Shown: in pieces, positions 35,917 to 47,600 of the stretch
Position numbering within the stretch: position 1 is the first letter of the stretch
Layout of the letters: each line of letters opens with the position of its first letter
Origin: Tribonema minus
Lineage: Eukaryota > Sar > Xanthophyceae > Tribonematales > Tribonemataceae
Length of the DNA: 64,000 bases
NCBI GenBank assembly: GCA_017506865.1
Contig: JAFCMP010000007.1
Span: 310,001-374,000 of the forward strand
Reading direction: 5' to 3'
Position numbers and translations under genes: made by a program
Notes under the pieces: generated by a model
Seen by the model: only the letters and a program-made list of their open reading frames with translations
The model's database searches: none
What the model was told of the DNA's origin: nothing

Positions 35917-37157
35917 CCGCTTTCTTGTCAGTGAACAGGGTCAATTGATTGCAGAAGGCGGCATTGAGGGGAACCGTAGCACACATTGCTCAGCTGGTGT
36001 GCACGGAGCAGCTCACGTGTGACACACTAGCACACGTAGAGCACCGTCAGTGAACTGTGAGGGCGGCATGCAGCGTGCATGTACCTAGGGATATCTGCCC
36101 ATTTACGTGACTTCTAGCAGGCTTTGGCTACACATCAATCCTGGGCTGCTGCGCTGACGTGGCGTTTTCCAACACCATGTGCACGCCCTGTCCCTGTGCC
36201 TCGCAGCAGTTGGACCTCGGCACGTGGGCAATATCAACATTTGAGCAATGCTCCTCTAGTAGAGTAGTTGCTTAAGTGCTTTATTATAAAGCAGGTGTCT
36301 AGACACATGGCGCTGCTGCTGCTGCTGCTGCTGCTGCTGCAGGGTCTCCACGATTTTTTTGTGTGTGCTGCACTCTCAGACTGCTGCTCAGGTGTACTGC
36401 CATCTCTGACCCACTTATAGCCATTGTGAAGCTCACAAAATGTCACCAGGCGCATTTGCGCCTTTGCAGTACTTGTTCTTGTGCAGATGCATGCAAATGG
36501 CATGCATCACAGAGGGCGCGGTTGCGCAGCTATAGTATACATACTCATTGGGTGCACCGTGCCATCCTTGACAGTCTGTTCCATGCACGCAAGCGCAAAT
36601 GGGGCATTCGTAGCTGCACACACGTCTTCTACTCACTGACGTGGCGCCCTAGCTCCGCACAATGTGATGTCCTGCATTCTGCCTCTGATCGAAATGCCAC
36701 GTGGCTTGAACCTTTTTCGCCTTGCTGGCACAAGACAAATACCTTCAACACAGAGGTACCATAATACTGAAGGCCACCATGCGCCCAATTTACCCAGAGA
36801 ATGACTGCTGTGAAGGCGAGCTCCGCGTCAAAGACAAGTTTGAGTTGACAAAAGGCACCATGCAGAGGCCGCCATCTATGCCAGCACCGTGAGATGCGCT
36901 GGCAACTCTTTGCCCTTCATGTCAGTATTCTTTTGATGTCTGGAATTGACGCGCATGGGAACATGCATGTGCAGGCAGCACCGTGACATGGTGCCGTTGC
37001 ATGGTGCATGGTGCCGTTGCATTGTGTGTAATCAAGCGAAAGGCCCAGCGGGGAAAATCGGGGGGGGGGGGCTAAAAGAGAGGTGCCCGTGGGCCGTGGG
37101 GGGGGGGGAGGGGGGGGACAGGGACCCACTCTCGTGCGAGTGATCATTCCTGCTAAC
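35917..37157. other. Spacer between the two ankyrin-like paralogues
   Basis: No gene seen. It contains a (CTG)n run at about 36312-36341, and two poly-G runs close upstream of copy 2 (near 37061-37070 and 37100-37118). Confidence 0.6.
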
Positions 37158-38705
37158 ATGGCGCGCACCCAGTCTATTGTTGCTAGGGTAAAGCAGCCCC
37201 CGCCAACGGCAGCTGAGATTGCAGCAGCTGAAGCTGCCAAGCTCAAGAAACGGGCGGAGGAGCACGAGCAGCATGTACGATGCGTGCTGGAGTCGCAGCT
37301 GGTGCGTTTGACGAAGCTGCCGTGGCTCATCTCACCCACTGCCCGAGGGCCGGCGTTGTCTGCTCAAGGTGATTGAACATGATCTGCATGCAAACTTAGA
37401 AGGTCCTTACGCACCCTGAACGATGCACGCGCCTGTGCTGACGGCCTCATTACTGCGTTTTATTCCTCAGATCATCAGAGCGCTGCGGTGCAGCTAGGAG
37501 CCGTGCAAGCCCGGACGCATGGGCTGCGAGCTGCGGTGGATCAGCTAGTCGAGACGCTGTCGCCTGCGCCCTTCGGCCTGCATGCTCTTGCTGTAGGAGT
37601 CACGCTGCTGGAACAACGGGTTCAGGCAACTGCCGAGTTGTGCCAGCAACAGCACCAGCAGCGCCCCCGCATCGAACCACCCTGGCCAGCCGCTGCCGTC
37701 TTCAGCAACAGTACTGACTGCAAGAGGATACTGGCTTGCTTAGGACGAGGATACTGGCTCTTTGTCGCCGGCACAAGCCAGACGCTGCGCGGTACGTACA
37801 TGGCCGTGGTGGCGGAAGCCTGCGACAGCAAGTGGCTGTGCAAGACGTCGGTGTACGCTGCGGCGCACTCCGTTTCGGCATTTGATTTCGCTTGTCAGAA
37901 CGGACTGAGCGGCAGCGACGAGCTCAAGCGCTCAAAGGTCGGCAAGACCATTGTCGAGACGGGGAACGCTGAGCTGACGTCTCGCGCACTGGACGCGGGC
38001 ATGGCGGTCGACGAGGCGATGCTGGCAGCGGCAGCGGCGTGGTGCGACGTTGTTCAGCTGCACAAGCTGTGTCGTCGCTCGGGACGCATTCATACCCACG
38101 GCAAACACGCGCTCAACTGGTGCAAAGTAGCGGTGGCGGCCGTGGCCTCGGCTCACTGGCGCGACATCCTCGTGTGGCTCTCGCAGCAGACGATGCGATG
38201 CAGTCGGTACGGAAACCCATGGCCTGCATGGCTCACCGCTGGCCTGTGCGCGAGAGCTGCGAGTCTCGGCCGGCTCGACGTGCTCCAGTGGCTGCTGCGC
38301 ACGTGCAGCGCGCTCTTCATAGACGTCAAGACAGATGTAACGTACGGCAGCCTCAACTTGAAGGATCAGAAGCTTGAGGAGGTATTCAGCATGTGTTTCA
38401 AGGACAGCGCGGCGGATAGCGACGGTTACGTGAGGATTCTCAGTGTCCTCGACACAGCGGCCAGCAGAGGCCACCAGCACATAGTCGAGTACCTCCGCTC
38501 CCAGGCCCACGCGTACACAGAGCACACAGCGCCCGAAGCAGCGTTGAGGGGGCACTTTACCTTGCTCAAGTGGCTACGCGCGCAGTCCGACTGCCCATTT
38601 GATGTCTCTGAGGTTGTGCGGTGCACAATGATGTGCAAAACGGCCGTGCCAGAACAGCTGGCATGGCTGTTGGAACTTCAGGAGCAGTCTCGGTCTGCTG
38701 TTTGA
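37158..38705 (+). CDS. Ankyrin-like repeat protein, copy 2 (intact), two exons
   Basis: Exons 37158-37368 and 37471-38705 give 481 codons in one frame. The ATG at 37158 opens a basic, helical N-terminus (AEIAAAEAAKLKKRAEEHEQH) followed by VRCVLESQLVRLTKLPWLIS. Exon 2 has a coiled region (GLRAAVDQLVETL), then RILACLGRGYWLFVAGTSQTLRGTYM, a helical block that in stramenopile proteins of this type precedes ankyrin-like repeats. Repeats follow: FDFACQNGLSG, ALDAGMAVDEAML, ARAASLGRLDVLQWLLR, DTAASRGHQHIVEYLRS, AALRGHFTLLKWLRAQ, PEQLAWLLELQ. Such repeats serve protein binding; the target is unknown. It is a tandem paralogue of 34413-35916 and shares its intron position. The DNA repeat-family resemblance is from memory. 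Confidence 0.8.
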
Positions 38706-40000
38706 ACAGCGCCATGCAGACGGCATTAAGCGGAGTCCACAGTCCCTCGGCTAGATCAGCAGCTATCCAATGTATGACAAGGTAGCAGGCACTAAGGGTT
38801 TTGTTGACACCTTGAGTGAGGCCTGGTTGATACGTGCAGGCATGTCGCTTATAGTATGCGCGGCAACATCATATCAATCATGCTGAGCCAACGCGACATA
38901 GTAGATTTCCCCTACACAGATGCCTATGTGCACCCTCAAACGCAGTGCGGAGGATGCACAGGACATGGCACGTAATGACATGATGATTTTGGACGTTCTC
39001 GTGTGACTGTAAGCGCGCTGTCATAAAATGGCTTTGAGGTACGTGCCACAGATGTCCAGTTACACTGTGCTGTTGTGCTGCTTGCTTGTGTTGCCCGTTG
39101 GTGATGCGAATACGTCACAAGAACTTGCTTCTGCTTGTTCACATGATTGCTGAGCAATGACGACACTGTTGAGCAATGCTACCACATGTTGCAGTCAGCT
39201 TCTGCTTGATGCACCATAGCTGCAGTTGACCTGCTACAAAACTCACATGGCTGCATGTTGCTGCCAGTTGCCAAGTTGAAGTTGCATTGGCGCGGTGCCC
39301 ACACTGCATGTCCAACCAGCACGAGCTGAACTTGTTGTTTGTCATATCAACTGTTTGACTTGCACCTCTTCTCGTGCCGGCCACAAACCCATTTTGCTGC
39401 ACAAATGGTAAGCGAACAATGCTAAACCCTGTGTCAAACAATCAATGCTTACCTGCGTCCTCCTGCGGAGCAATGCTGTTGTCATTTGCTGGCAGTTTTT
39501 TATTTATAAACACAGTGAGACCTTCCAAACAACACCAATGAACTGTGATCCTGGCGCTTCCACTTTGTCTTCAGTGCAAGCACACAGAGCCAATCACATG
39601 CTGACATGCGGTCAGGGCTGCAGGTACAAGGGTGGAGACTTGGGTTAGGTTTCATGCACGGCATGCCACGGCGATGATACAAACATCGTATCGAGAACGC
39701 GATGCACGTTCAAGCCCTGTCTGAGATTCACTTCAACCACAGCGTACACGCAGAGGGGTGTGTGACATTTGCCTCAATGCCACTTCTACATCATTGTGAT
39801 ACGACGCATTGACGCACACGCCGCCTGTACAACTATAGACACCGATCCGTGGTGACACCCGGCAGCGCCGGCTCACGCCTCGCGACTTTTGACGGGCCGT
39901 TCCGCCGCCCTGGCACTTCTGCCGGGCCCTTCCGCCGCCTGCGGATTCGCCAGGCGCTTCCTGAGTGCCGCCACCCGCTTCTCCACCTTGCTGTCCGAAC
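38706..40000. other. Intergenic region after the ankyrin pair, with a repeat at its right end
   Basis: No gene seen up to 39880. From 39885 to 40000 lies a diverged copy of the C-terminal coding region of the RRM gene: 'GCGCTTCCTGAG.GCCGCCA.CCGCTTCTCCA' and 'CTTCTGCCGGGCCCTTCCGCCGCC' recur at 40020-40165. Confidence 0.6.
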
Positions 40001-41931
40001 TCACGCCTTGCGGGTTTTGCCGGGCCGATCCGCCGCCCTGGCACTTCTGCCGGGCCCTTCCGCCGCCCTGACACTTCTGCCGGTCCCTTCCGCCGCCTGC
40101 GGATTCGCGAGGCGCTTCCTGAGCGCCGCCAGCCGCTTCTCCAGCTTGCTGTCCGAGCTCACATCCTCCTTGGCTGCGGCGTCCCTTTCCCTGGCCAGAT
40201 CTATCTGAGATGCTCCGTCCGCATTGCTCAGCCCGCCGTCTGCCGGTGTGACTGCGCCGATGACTGTGGGGACGTTGCCGCCGCTGCCGTCAGAGCTGGC
40301 GTGCCGCACCGCGAGCGTCCTGCCAAATAGCTTCCTGAGCGGTGTGGCAAATGCATGTATGCACGTGTGCGCGCATGAGTGTTTTCAAGAGGTGTGTTGT
40401 CATTGCGCAGCGTCTGTAATCACACCCTGGTAGCACGATCCTTGAATGCATGATGGGTGGCAGCATGTCATTCATCTGACACATCAAGTGCTGGATGCAA
40501 CAATTTGGGCTGTATGGACACATGTACAAGCATTGGCCAGCGTGCAGACATCAAGTTCACAGCGTGTACTTGCATGTCGGACTTTGAGATGGCACAGAAA
40601 TAAGGTAGATCCACGCACTGTTGACTTGTGTGTGCCTTGCTGATGAGGTGAACAGTGCTGTTGCGGTGCAGCCGCACTACGTGCTGCAGAAATTGCAACA
40701 GCGGCGACAGTACCACAGACTAAGTGCCGTCACCATCACTAGGTGAGTCGGCAGGGACACTTCTACAGAAACTTCCCTCAGCCCAGTGCTCAGCATGTAT
40801 GAACTCAGCGCGCCAGGTGTGTCTGTATCACACGCCACAAACCGTGGAGCAAGGCAAGCGGTGGTGTGCAACGTACTGCATGGCAAGGGAGGGGGGTGTC
40901 CTGGCATCAGGCAAACACAATGTTGTTGTGGCGCATGGCGTGGGTGACACTACTGCGCACTGCGCCTAGATCAGTGCGCAGCTCCGCTTTGCGACATGTC
41001 ATGACCCCACAATCACCTGGACAGCGCCTGCCAGATGCACGAAAGACACGCTGGCATCAGTTGGCTGTGTCCTCATGGACAAGGGCGGGTTAATACAGAC
41101 GGAGTGTGTGTCACGGTTTCACTGGTGCTTCTACACTCTTCAAGCTCTCGGCAACAGCATTGCGAATGTGGCATGAGCTGAAAGCGCAGCTTGCTGACTG
41201 ACTCACAAAAATGTGATACTATTGACCCACAAATATGTGGTGAGCAGCATGCTTTCACAAGGGGCTTTCGTCTCTTTGTTGGCATTGTTGCTGCTCCCAA
41301 TGTTGTTGATGTGCTGCCATTCGCATGATCAAATTATGGCACAGTCAAAAACCTTGAATGTTGTGCTGCGCGCAACAGCGATTGTACGTGAACAAGTTTA
41401 AAAAGATGACAAACATCGTTTTTGCGCATACCTGCCGTCCAGAGCTTCAATGGCTGCTGCTGCATCCTCAGCAGTGGCAAGAGACACGAAAGCAAATCCC
41501 CGTGGCTGCCCTCTCGATGGTCCGGCTCGATGATACACCAGCTCGGCTTTCAGCACTTTGCTGTGCGCCTGAAAGACCTTTATCAGAACGTTATCGTTGA
41601 CGCGCGACCTGTCCAGATTGCCCACGAACAGCCTCACACCCCTGCGAAAACAAAAGCAGTTGTGAAGTTGATTGAGAGCTGCTTCTGCAACTGGCTTCCA
41701 CCACAGCTGATGTCGTCATCAAGACTGTAGTGCCTGGACTGTAGGCGACGGGTATCAGAGGTGCATACACGTCTGATGGCACGGCCCATGCCGCATGCCA
41801 GACCAAGTTGGGTTGTTTGAAATGATCACAGCTCGCACGTACCCTGCTGGCGCTTTGGACTTGTCTCCCGATGGCGCCGCTGCCTCGATCGCCTCCGAGC
41901 TTTCCTCTTCTCTAGGTCGCTTCATGGCCAT
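40001..41931 (-). CDS. RBM18-like RRM RNA-binding protein, three exons
   Basis: Exons on the minus strand: 41931-41843, 41641-41432, 40319-40001; together 205 codons. Exon 1 starts MAMKRPREEES (a second ATG lies two codons on). Exon 2 carries one RRM with RNP2 (RLFVGNL) and RNP1 (RGFAFVSL), and the spacing and GPSRGQPRG loop resemble RBM18. The GGCAG|GTATGC to TTGGCAG|GACGC splice gives ALDGRTLAVRHA, completing the last strand of the RRM. The C-terminus is a charged helix (SKLEKRLAALRKRLANPQ) then a short repeat (AAEGTGRSVRAAEGPGRS) produced by tandem duplication at the DNA level. RRM proteins bind single-stranded RNA; the target is unknown. Divergent from PSMA3, with 139 bp between starts. 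Confidence 0.82.
40320..41431. other. Intron 2 of the RRM gene
   Basis: A 1.1-kb intron with no coding signal on either strand that I can support. Boundaries are GT-AG on the minus strand. Confidence 0.65.
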
Positions 41932-42070
41932 GCCTGATCAGCGTCGTCGAGGCAACAACTGCACTTTTCTAAGTCCAACTTCAACTTTCACTTCCTGTCG
42001 AGGGTATGTAGGTAGCCAGGGCTGGAGCTCTGTAGAGAACTGACAGTAGACACACACGGGCCGCTGCAGT
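41932..42070. promoter_or_regulatory. Compact divergent promoter, RRM gene and PSMA3
   Basis: The 139-bp interval separates opposite start codons and must serve as promoter and 5' UTR for both genes unless further non-coding exons exist. An 'CCAACTTCAACTTTCACTTC' stretch lies near its middle. Call rests on arrangement. Confidence 0.5.
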
Positions 42071-44227
42071 ATGAGCTCTACGGGCGCTGGGGTAAGTAAT
42101 CACGATCCTGGGCGATATCTGATAACATTGGCATCATCTGCCGACTTGCAGTGCCTGTGTGCTGTTCAACACACTGATGTGATCTTTTTTGGAAACTTCA
42201 CGTCGTGCATCGATAGTTGCCCTTTGTGTCTGTTTGCAAGATATCGTAAGCTAGACAGTGCAGTACCGTGTGCATCAGCTGATGCATATGTTTCTCGAGT
42301 CGTAGCTGTAATACTGCTTCTTGGCACCCATATCAGGTTTGTCAAATCTTCGCCGTTCTGTTGCTTGTGCTGTACGCTCATGCCTGTGCTTCTGTGCTGT
42401 CTCTGTTGCTGCTGCTGCAGTACGACCTGTCGGCAACAACATTCTCCCCCGATGGAAAAATCTTTCAAGTAGAGTATGCCACTAAGGCAGTGGAGAACAG
42501 CGGCACAGCTATCGGCATCAAGTGTAAGGACGGCATCCTGTTGGCGGTCGAAAAGCTGCTTTTGAGCAAGCTGCTGGTGCCAGGCACCAACAAGCGCGTG
42601 CACCACGTGACGCCCCGCATCGGCGTCGCCGTCACAGGCCTCACAGCGGACACGCGGCAGATTGTGAACCGCGCCCGTGATGAGGCCGCCAACTACAAGG
42701 AGTCGTACGGAGACTACATCAGCCCCAAACTGCTGACGGAGAGGGTCAGCAACTACGTGCACTACTTCACCATGCACGGCAGCCTGCGGCCCTTCGGCGC
42801 GAGCACGCTCATCGCCGGCTATGACGATGAGACCAAGGAGGCGCAGCTGCACATGGTGGAGCCCTCGGGGGTGAGCTACCGGTACTTTGGGTGCGCGGTG
42901 GGCAAGGGGCGGCAGGGGGCGAAAACGGAGATCGAGAAGCTCAAGGTCATGGAGGTGGGTGGACGCGACGGTCGTGGCTCTCTCTCTCTCTTTCTCTGTA
43001 CTGGCTTGCTGTATAGCTTCGTTGTGTTTCTCTCTCTCGTACTGGCTTGCTGTGTTGTATTGGGGCACACCGAATCTGCGAGTAGCTAGAGCAAGTTCAG
43101 CGTGACCAGATGCAACGGGAACGCAGGGCTATTTGCACCAATGTGCCTTCCAACATGTGCTCGCTCTTGACAGTCAACGGCTTATATCATTGGCGGAGTG
43201 TCCAGCGCAGGCAATGCCAGGGCTCATCTGTGTCCGACATTCTGGATGGGCATCTGTGCTCAAACGCTGAGTGCTGATACCCTCTGCAGCTTTTGCTGCC
43301 AATGAGTCTATCAGGCTGTCATGCCAGCTGCAGGCCCTCTGCGACATAACTCATCACCATTGTGCGAGCTTGCAGCCACTGTCAATGGTTTGCTGCGCCA
43401 AGTTGAGAACTTGCTGTCAATGGAGAGTGGTTGTTGCGCTCTTTCGTATTCACCAGCACAGCTGCACAACTGGCGTCTTCTCCAACACTTCTTCTGGATT
43501 CGTAGCTATTGTCATCACCACATGCCACATCATGAGTACATAGCGCCTCAGCAACTGACACGCCACCCCCATATACGTTCAATCGCTCCAGCCACTAGTG
43601 TACACCCGATCATCAGCTCCTGAATGGAGTCACTTCAGCATCAGACGAGTGACGGTTTGGCGCGCTCAGTTGGATATCACTACTAGGCCATGTGTGGTTG
43701 CTTGAACGTTTGGCGTGCGCCTGTCCAGTGGTATCTGCCAGTGCTGTTCAGTCCCCACACCATCCATAGCACAGCATTTGAACCGCACAGAACTGATTGC
43801 GCCAGCATCCTGGTTTTCTACATGCCAAGTGGCTCCTGTGCGGCGTCGATTGCGCGCGATAAGCACTTCCACACACAGTGCTCGTCATGGAGCAGCGTGC
43901 CGCGCTGCTCCGCCACGCCTTCGGGAATCATTTTGTAAGCACCTTGGTGTTCTGGCTCAAGTCATTTGTATGTTAAAGAAATAAGTGACATCATGGTATG
44001 CGTGTGTGCGCGTGCAGATGACGTGCCGCGTCGCCATGAAGCACGTCGCCAAGATCCTCCACGTCCTCCACGACGAGGCCAAGGACAAGCCGTTTGAGAT
44101 AGAGATGTCGTGGGTGTGCGAGGAATCCGGCTTCAAGCACGCCATGATCGACACGCAGCTCATCAAGGACGCCGAAAAATGGGCCAAGGAGTCGATTGAG
44201 GCGGATGAAATGGATGATGACGAGTAG
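42071..44227 (+). CDS. PSMA3: 20S proteasome subunit alpha-7 (PSMA3 type), three exons
   Basis: Alpha subunits form the outer rings of the 20S proteasome and gate its entrance. Exons 42071-42091, 42421-42954 and 44018-44227 give 254 codons, the usual length. The first exon is only seven codons (MSSTGAG), then YDLSATTFSPDG and QVEYATKAVENSGTAIGIKCKDG follow, the alpha-subunit N-terminal signature in PSMA3 form. VEPSGVSYRYFGCAVGKGRQGAKTEIEKL matches PSMA3 rather than other alpha subunits. Exon 3 starts MTCRVAMKHVAKILHVLHDE and ends in the acidic tail EADEMDDDE, the subtype's usual C-terminus. No catalytic threonine is expected in alpha subunits. Junctions are canonical. Very confident. Confidence 0.96.
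42955..44017. other. PSMA3 intron 2
   Basis: No coding signal. A block containing (CT)n and 'GTACTGGCTTGCTGT' is tandemly duplicated at 42978-43055, just inside the donor. Unlike other introns here, the copy does not include exon sequence. Intron 1 (42092-42420) is also empty. Confidence 0.7.
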
Positions 44228-44696
44228 TGGATAGCGCTTGGCCAAAGGATCGCCTCTGGGTCTTAGGGGGCCCTCTGTGTATTGAGACGGGGGGGGGGGG
44301 GGGGATTGGTGGCGAGCAGTTCTGCTTGCTGTCCATGTTGCACAAATATGACATCTGCCTGTGAGTTCAGGTTTGTCCAGGAGTCACTCGCCTCATTGTG
44401 CACTGCCGCCGCCTGTTTGTTGTCAGTTTTTCTTGCAACTAATCTGTGACAGTCGACATTCACAGTTCGAAGGTTCATTTTCATGAATGACAGGTCAAAT
44501 CACGTTCGTGAGTGTTACGTTTGCTGCATGCATGACTGTAGAATCTCCAGCAAAGCAGGCTAGAGCACGATGCTGCAGCTCCGCGCAGGCGAGCAGCGGG
44601 CCTGAGGCTTTCAAACTGGCCATAGCAACAATGCCGTTCTGGTTCTGCTCAGTGCAGCGCCAAGGATTCAGCTGAGAGTGAGAGGGCTGCGCACAT
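44228..44696. other. Intergenic, PSMA3 to ROCO
   Basis: No gene is visible. A 14-17 base poly-G run lies at about 44289-44304. Confidence 0.6.
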
Positions 44697-47600
44697 ATGG
44701 CAGCCGGAGCGCTGGCTGAGCTGCTGCAGCTCAGCAGCAAGACTCATTTCCTTGACCTCAGCGACAGGGTGGTGAAGGGGGAGGATGTGCGGGCGCTGGC
44801 GCGAGTTCTCACCGACCGCACCCACAATCTGACATCTCTGAACTTGTCCAATGTGAAGATCAACGCCGACGATGCCATGATCCTGGCGAAGGCGCTCGAG
44901 TTCAATATCTCTCTGAGGCACCTCAGTTTTGAGCACAACCCGCTGGGCTATGTGGGAGTGGCGGCACTGGCGGAGGCGGTCAAGCTGAACACATCGGTGA
45001 CAGCCTTTTCGCTGGCGGACACGGTGAGTGCGTTTGAGCATACTTGCTGCTTCATGCCCACGCCTCATGCAATATACTGCTAGTTTATGCAGTTGTGCGA
45101 TGCATGGTGTTGCAAGATGTGCAGGCGGGCTCTGGCGGCGCCCTTTTGGGAGCAACTGACAGTTGCCAGCAGGGCAACTTTGCTCAATGCGTGAGCAGCA
45201 CCACTTGCAGCAGGTGTGCTGACAGCCACAGCACCATGTGCACAGCGCGCTTGCACCGCTGAGCACAACAGAATCAATCAATTCAACGTTTCGCATCGCA
45301 TCCGTGCTTTTCACCTGCCGCGCAGCTGCTCAACGCCTCGGGCGCGGCGCTCATCGCCTCCGCCCTCTACACCAACGCCACCCTCACCTCGCTGCACATG
45401 GAGTCCAACCGCGTCGGCGCGGAGGGCGCGCGCCACCTCGCGCACGCCCTCGCCGTCAACCAGTCCCTGCGAGTTCTCGACATCGAAGGCAACGGCATCG
45501 GCGACGCCGGCGCTTTTTACCTCGCCCCCGCGCTCGCCGCCAACACGGCGCTCACGCGCCTCAACCTGCGGCACAACGGCATCGGCGCGGACGGCGCGGC
45601 AGCGCTCGGCGAGGCCCTCGGCGCCAACACCACGCTCCAGAGCCTGGCGCTGGCGCGGCTCGAGCTGTCGCTGCCGCTGCTGCGCGGCGCCGCCGCCTCC
45701 GCTGCCGCCGCCTCCAGCGGCATCGGCGCCGGCGTGGCGCCTCCCGCCGCGGCAGCGGTGCTGAGCCTCAGCAACAGCCCCCTCTCCGCGGAACTCGATT
45801 ATCCCGTGATAATGCCGCTGGTCGCGCGCAACGCCGCCGTCACACGCCTCGCGCTGGCGGGGGCGGGCCTCTGCGGCATCGCGCCGGACGGGCGCGGGCG
45901 CCGCGCGCTCACGGGCGCGCGTGCGCTCGCATGTGCGCTCGCCGCGCACGGCGCCGTCACCGCCCTCGACCTGCGCCGCAACTTCATCGACGACGCAGCG
46001 GTGGCAGTGCTCGCGGAGGGCGCGCGCGCGCTGCCGGCGCTGACGGCGCTCAACCTGTCGAGCAACGACATCCGCGCCGCCGGCGCTGCGGCGCTGTGCG
46101 CAGCCCTCTCCCCCGCCCTCACGGACCTGAATCTGGCCAACAATCCGGCGCTGGGCGCGGGCGGCGCTGCCGCTATTGGAGCGCTGCTGTTGGGCGGCGG
46201 CGGCAGCGGCGGCAGCGGCGGCGGCAGCAGCGGCGGCGGCGGCAGTGTTGCAACGCTCAACCTTAGCAACTGCGGGCTGGGGTCGGAGGGCGTCGCGGCG
46301 CTGGCGCGCGGCGTCGGCGGCAGCGCGGCGCTGGAGGTGCTCAACCTGGAGCACAACGCGGTGGGGCGCGCGGGCAAGGGGGCTCTGGGGGCAGCGCTCC
46401 TCGTAAGCAGGGTGTCGCGCCTTAAGGGTCTGGCCATGTGCGATGGGTGGTCCATCGTGCCGGGGCAGCGGGCGCTGGCGGTGAAGCCGGCGGCGGCGGC
46501 GGCGGCGGTGGCGGCGACGGATGAGGATGTCATGCTGCTGGCGGGTGCGGTGAGTGCGCGGCCGGAGGGGTTTTGGGTAGTGCTTTTGCCGCTGGCTGAA
46601 GGGTGCTGATGCACCAGGGCATGTAGGTAGATATCATTCACGAGCAGTGGACGTGGAATGATGTTTTGCAGTAAGGCATCAACGCTTATGGAGTGTGCCA
46701 GTTCGGCTCGTCACTGTCACTATACCCTGTCGCTGATCACAAGGTCAACAGCTGAACGGAGTGGCGTATCTAAGCGTTCTACTCAGCAAATTGCGTGCGC
46801 AGTCTCGTGCTGGTCTGCGTTACGGCGGCAACGCTGCTGGTCAGCAAAATCATGGAGGCTGAAGGTGTTGGCGGTCTGCGACCATTTATACGTTCAAGCA
46901 CACAAGTGGTACAGCGGTTGCTGGCAGTGGTGGCAATAACAGCGGGGGCGGTATTGGTTGCAGCGCACCGGAGGGGTCGCACTGCTGACAGGTGCAGTGG
47001 TAGAGTGACAGCAGCGGCAGGTAGGCATGTTGGTTGCAGCAGAGCCAGTGATGGGAGGGAGGTACAGCTGCTCACTGTCCCAATGACATGCTGCAGGCCA
47101 TCATGACAGCAGGCGTAACTGCTGGCGCTTGCTGGCTTGCACGTGATGCCAGATCAGCAGTCGCTATGATCTGGAACTGATTTATGGCAGTATCATCATA
47201 CAAGTCCCGATCTTACAGAAAGCGCGATGATGATGGTTAGTAGGTCAAGGTCAATAGCTGTGACATTCAAGCACCACTCGACCTAATCACAAGGCGTACA
47301 GCATGCACAGGGGAGAACCACTGCAGTCAGGTCCTAAACCAACGTTCTATACCAGACACTTCAGTTCCCAGTGATCACTGCTCGTGCTTCGCGCGCAGCC
47401 CATCGGGGTCCCAGGGAGAGTCACACACTGTCACTTGCCGCAACTTCAATTCCGATCCCTTGTAAATTGTACGTACACACAATCACTTTATGACAGTGTG
47501 TCATACACGCATGGACACGGTGACACCATGATGACAACAAGCCTCTCTTGCCGCTGCGCATGCAGATAACGCCGAACCGGTGGCTACGAACCGTGCAGCT

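Noticed and set aside
45238..46354. Long alternative-frame and antisense open frames over the ROCO LRR exon
   Set aside because: Arginine/alanine-rich shadows of the LRR-coding strand with no domain content.
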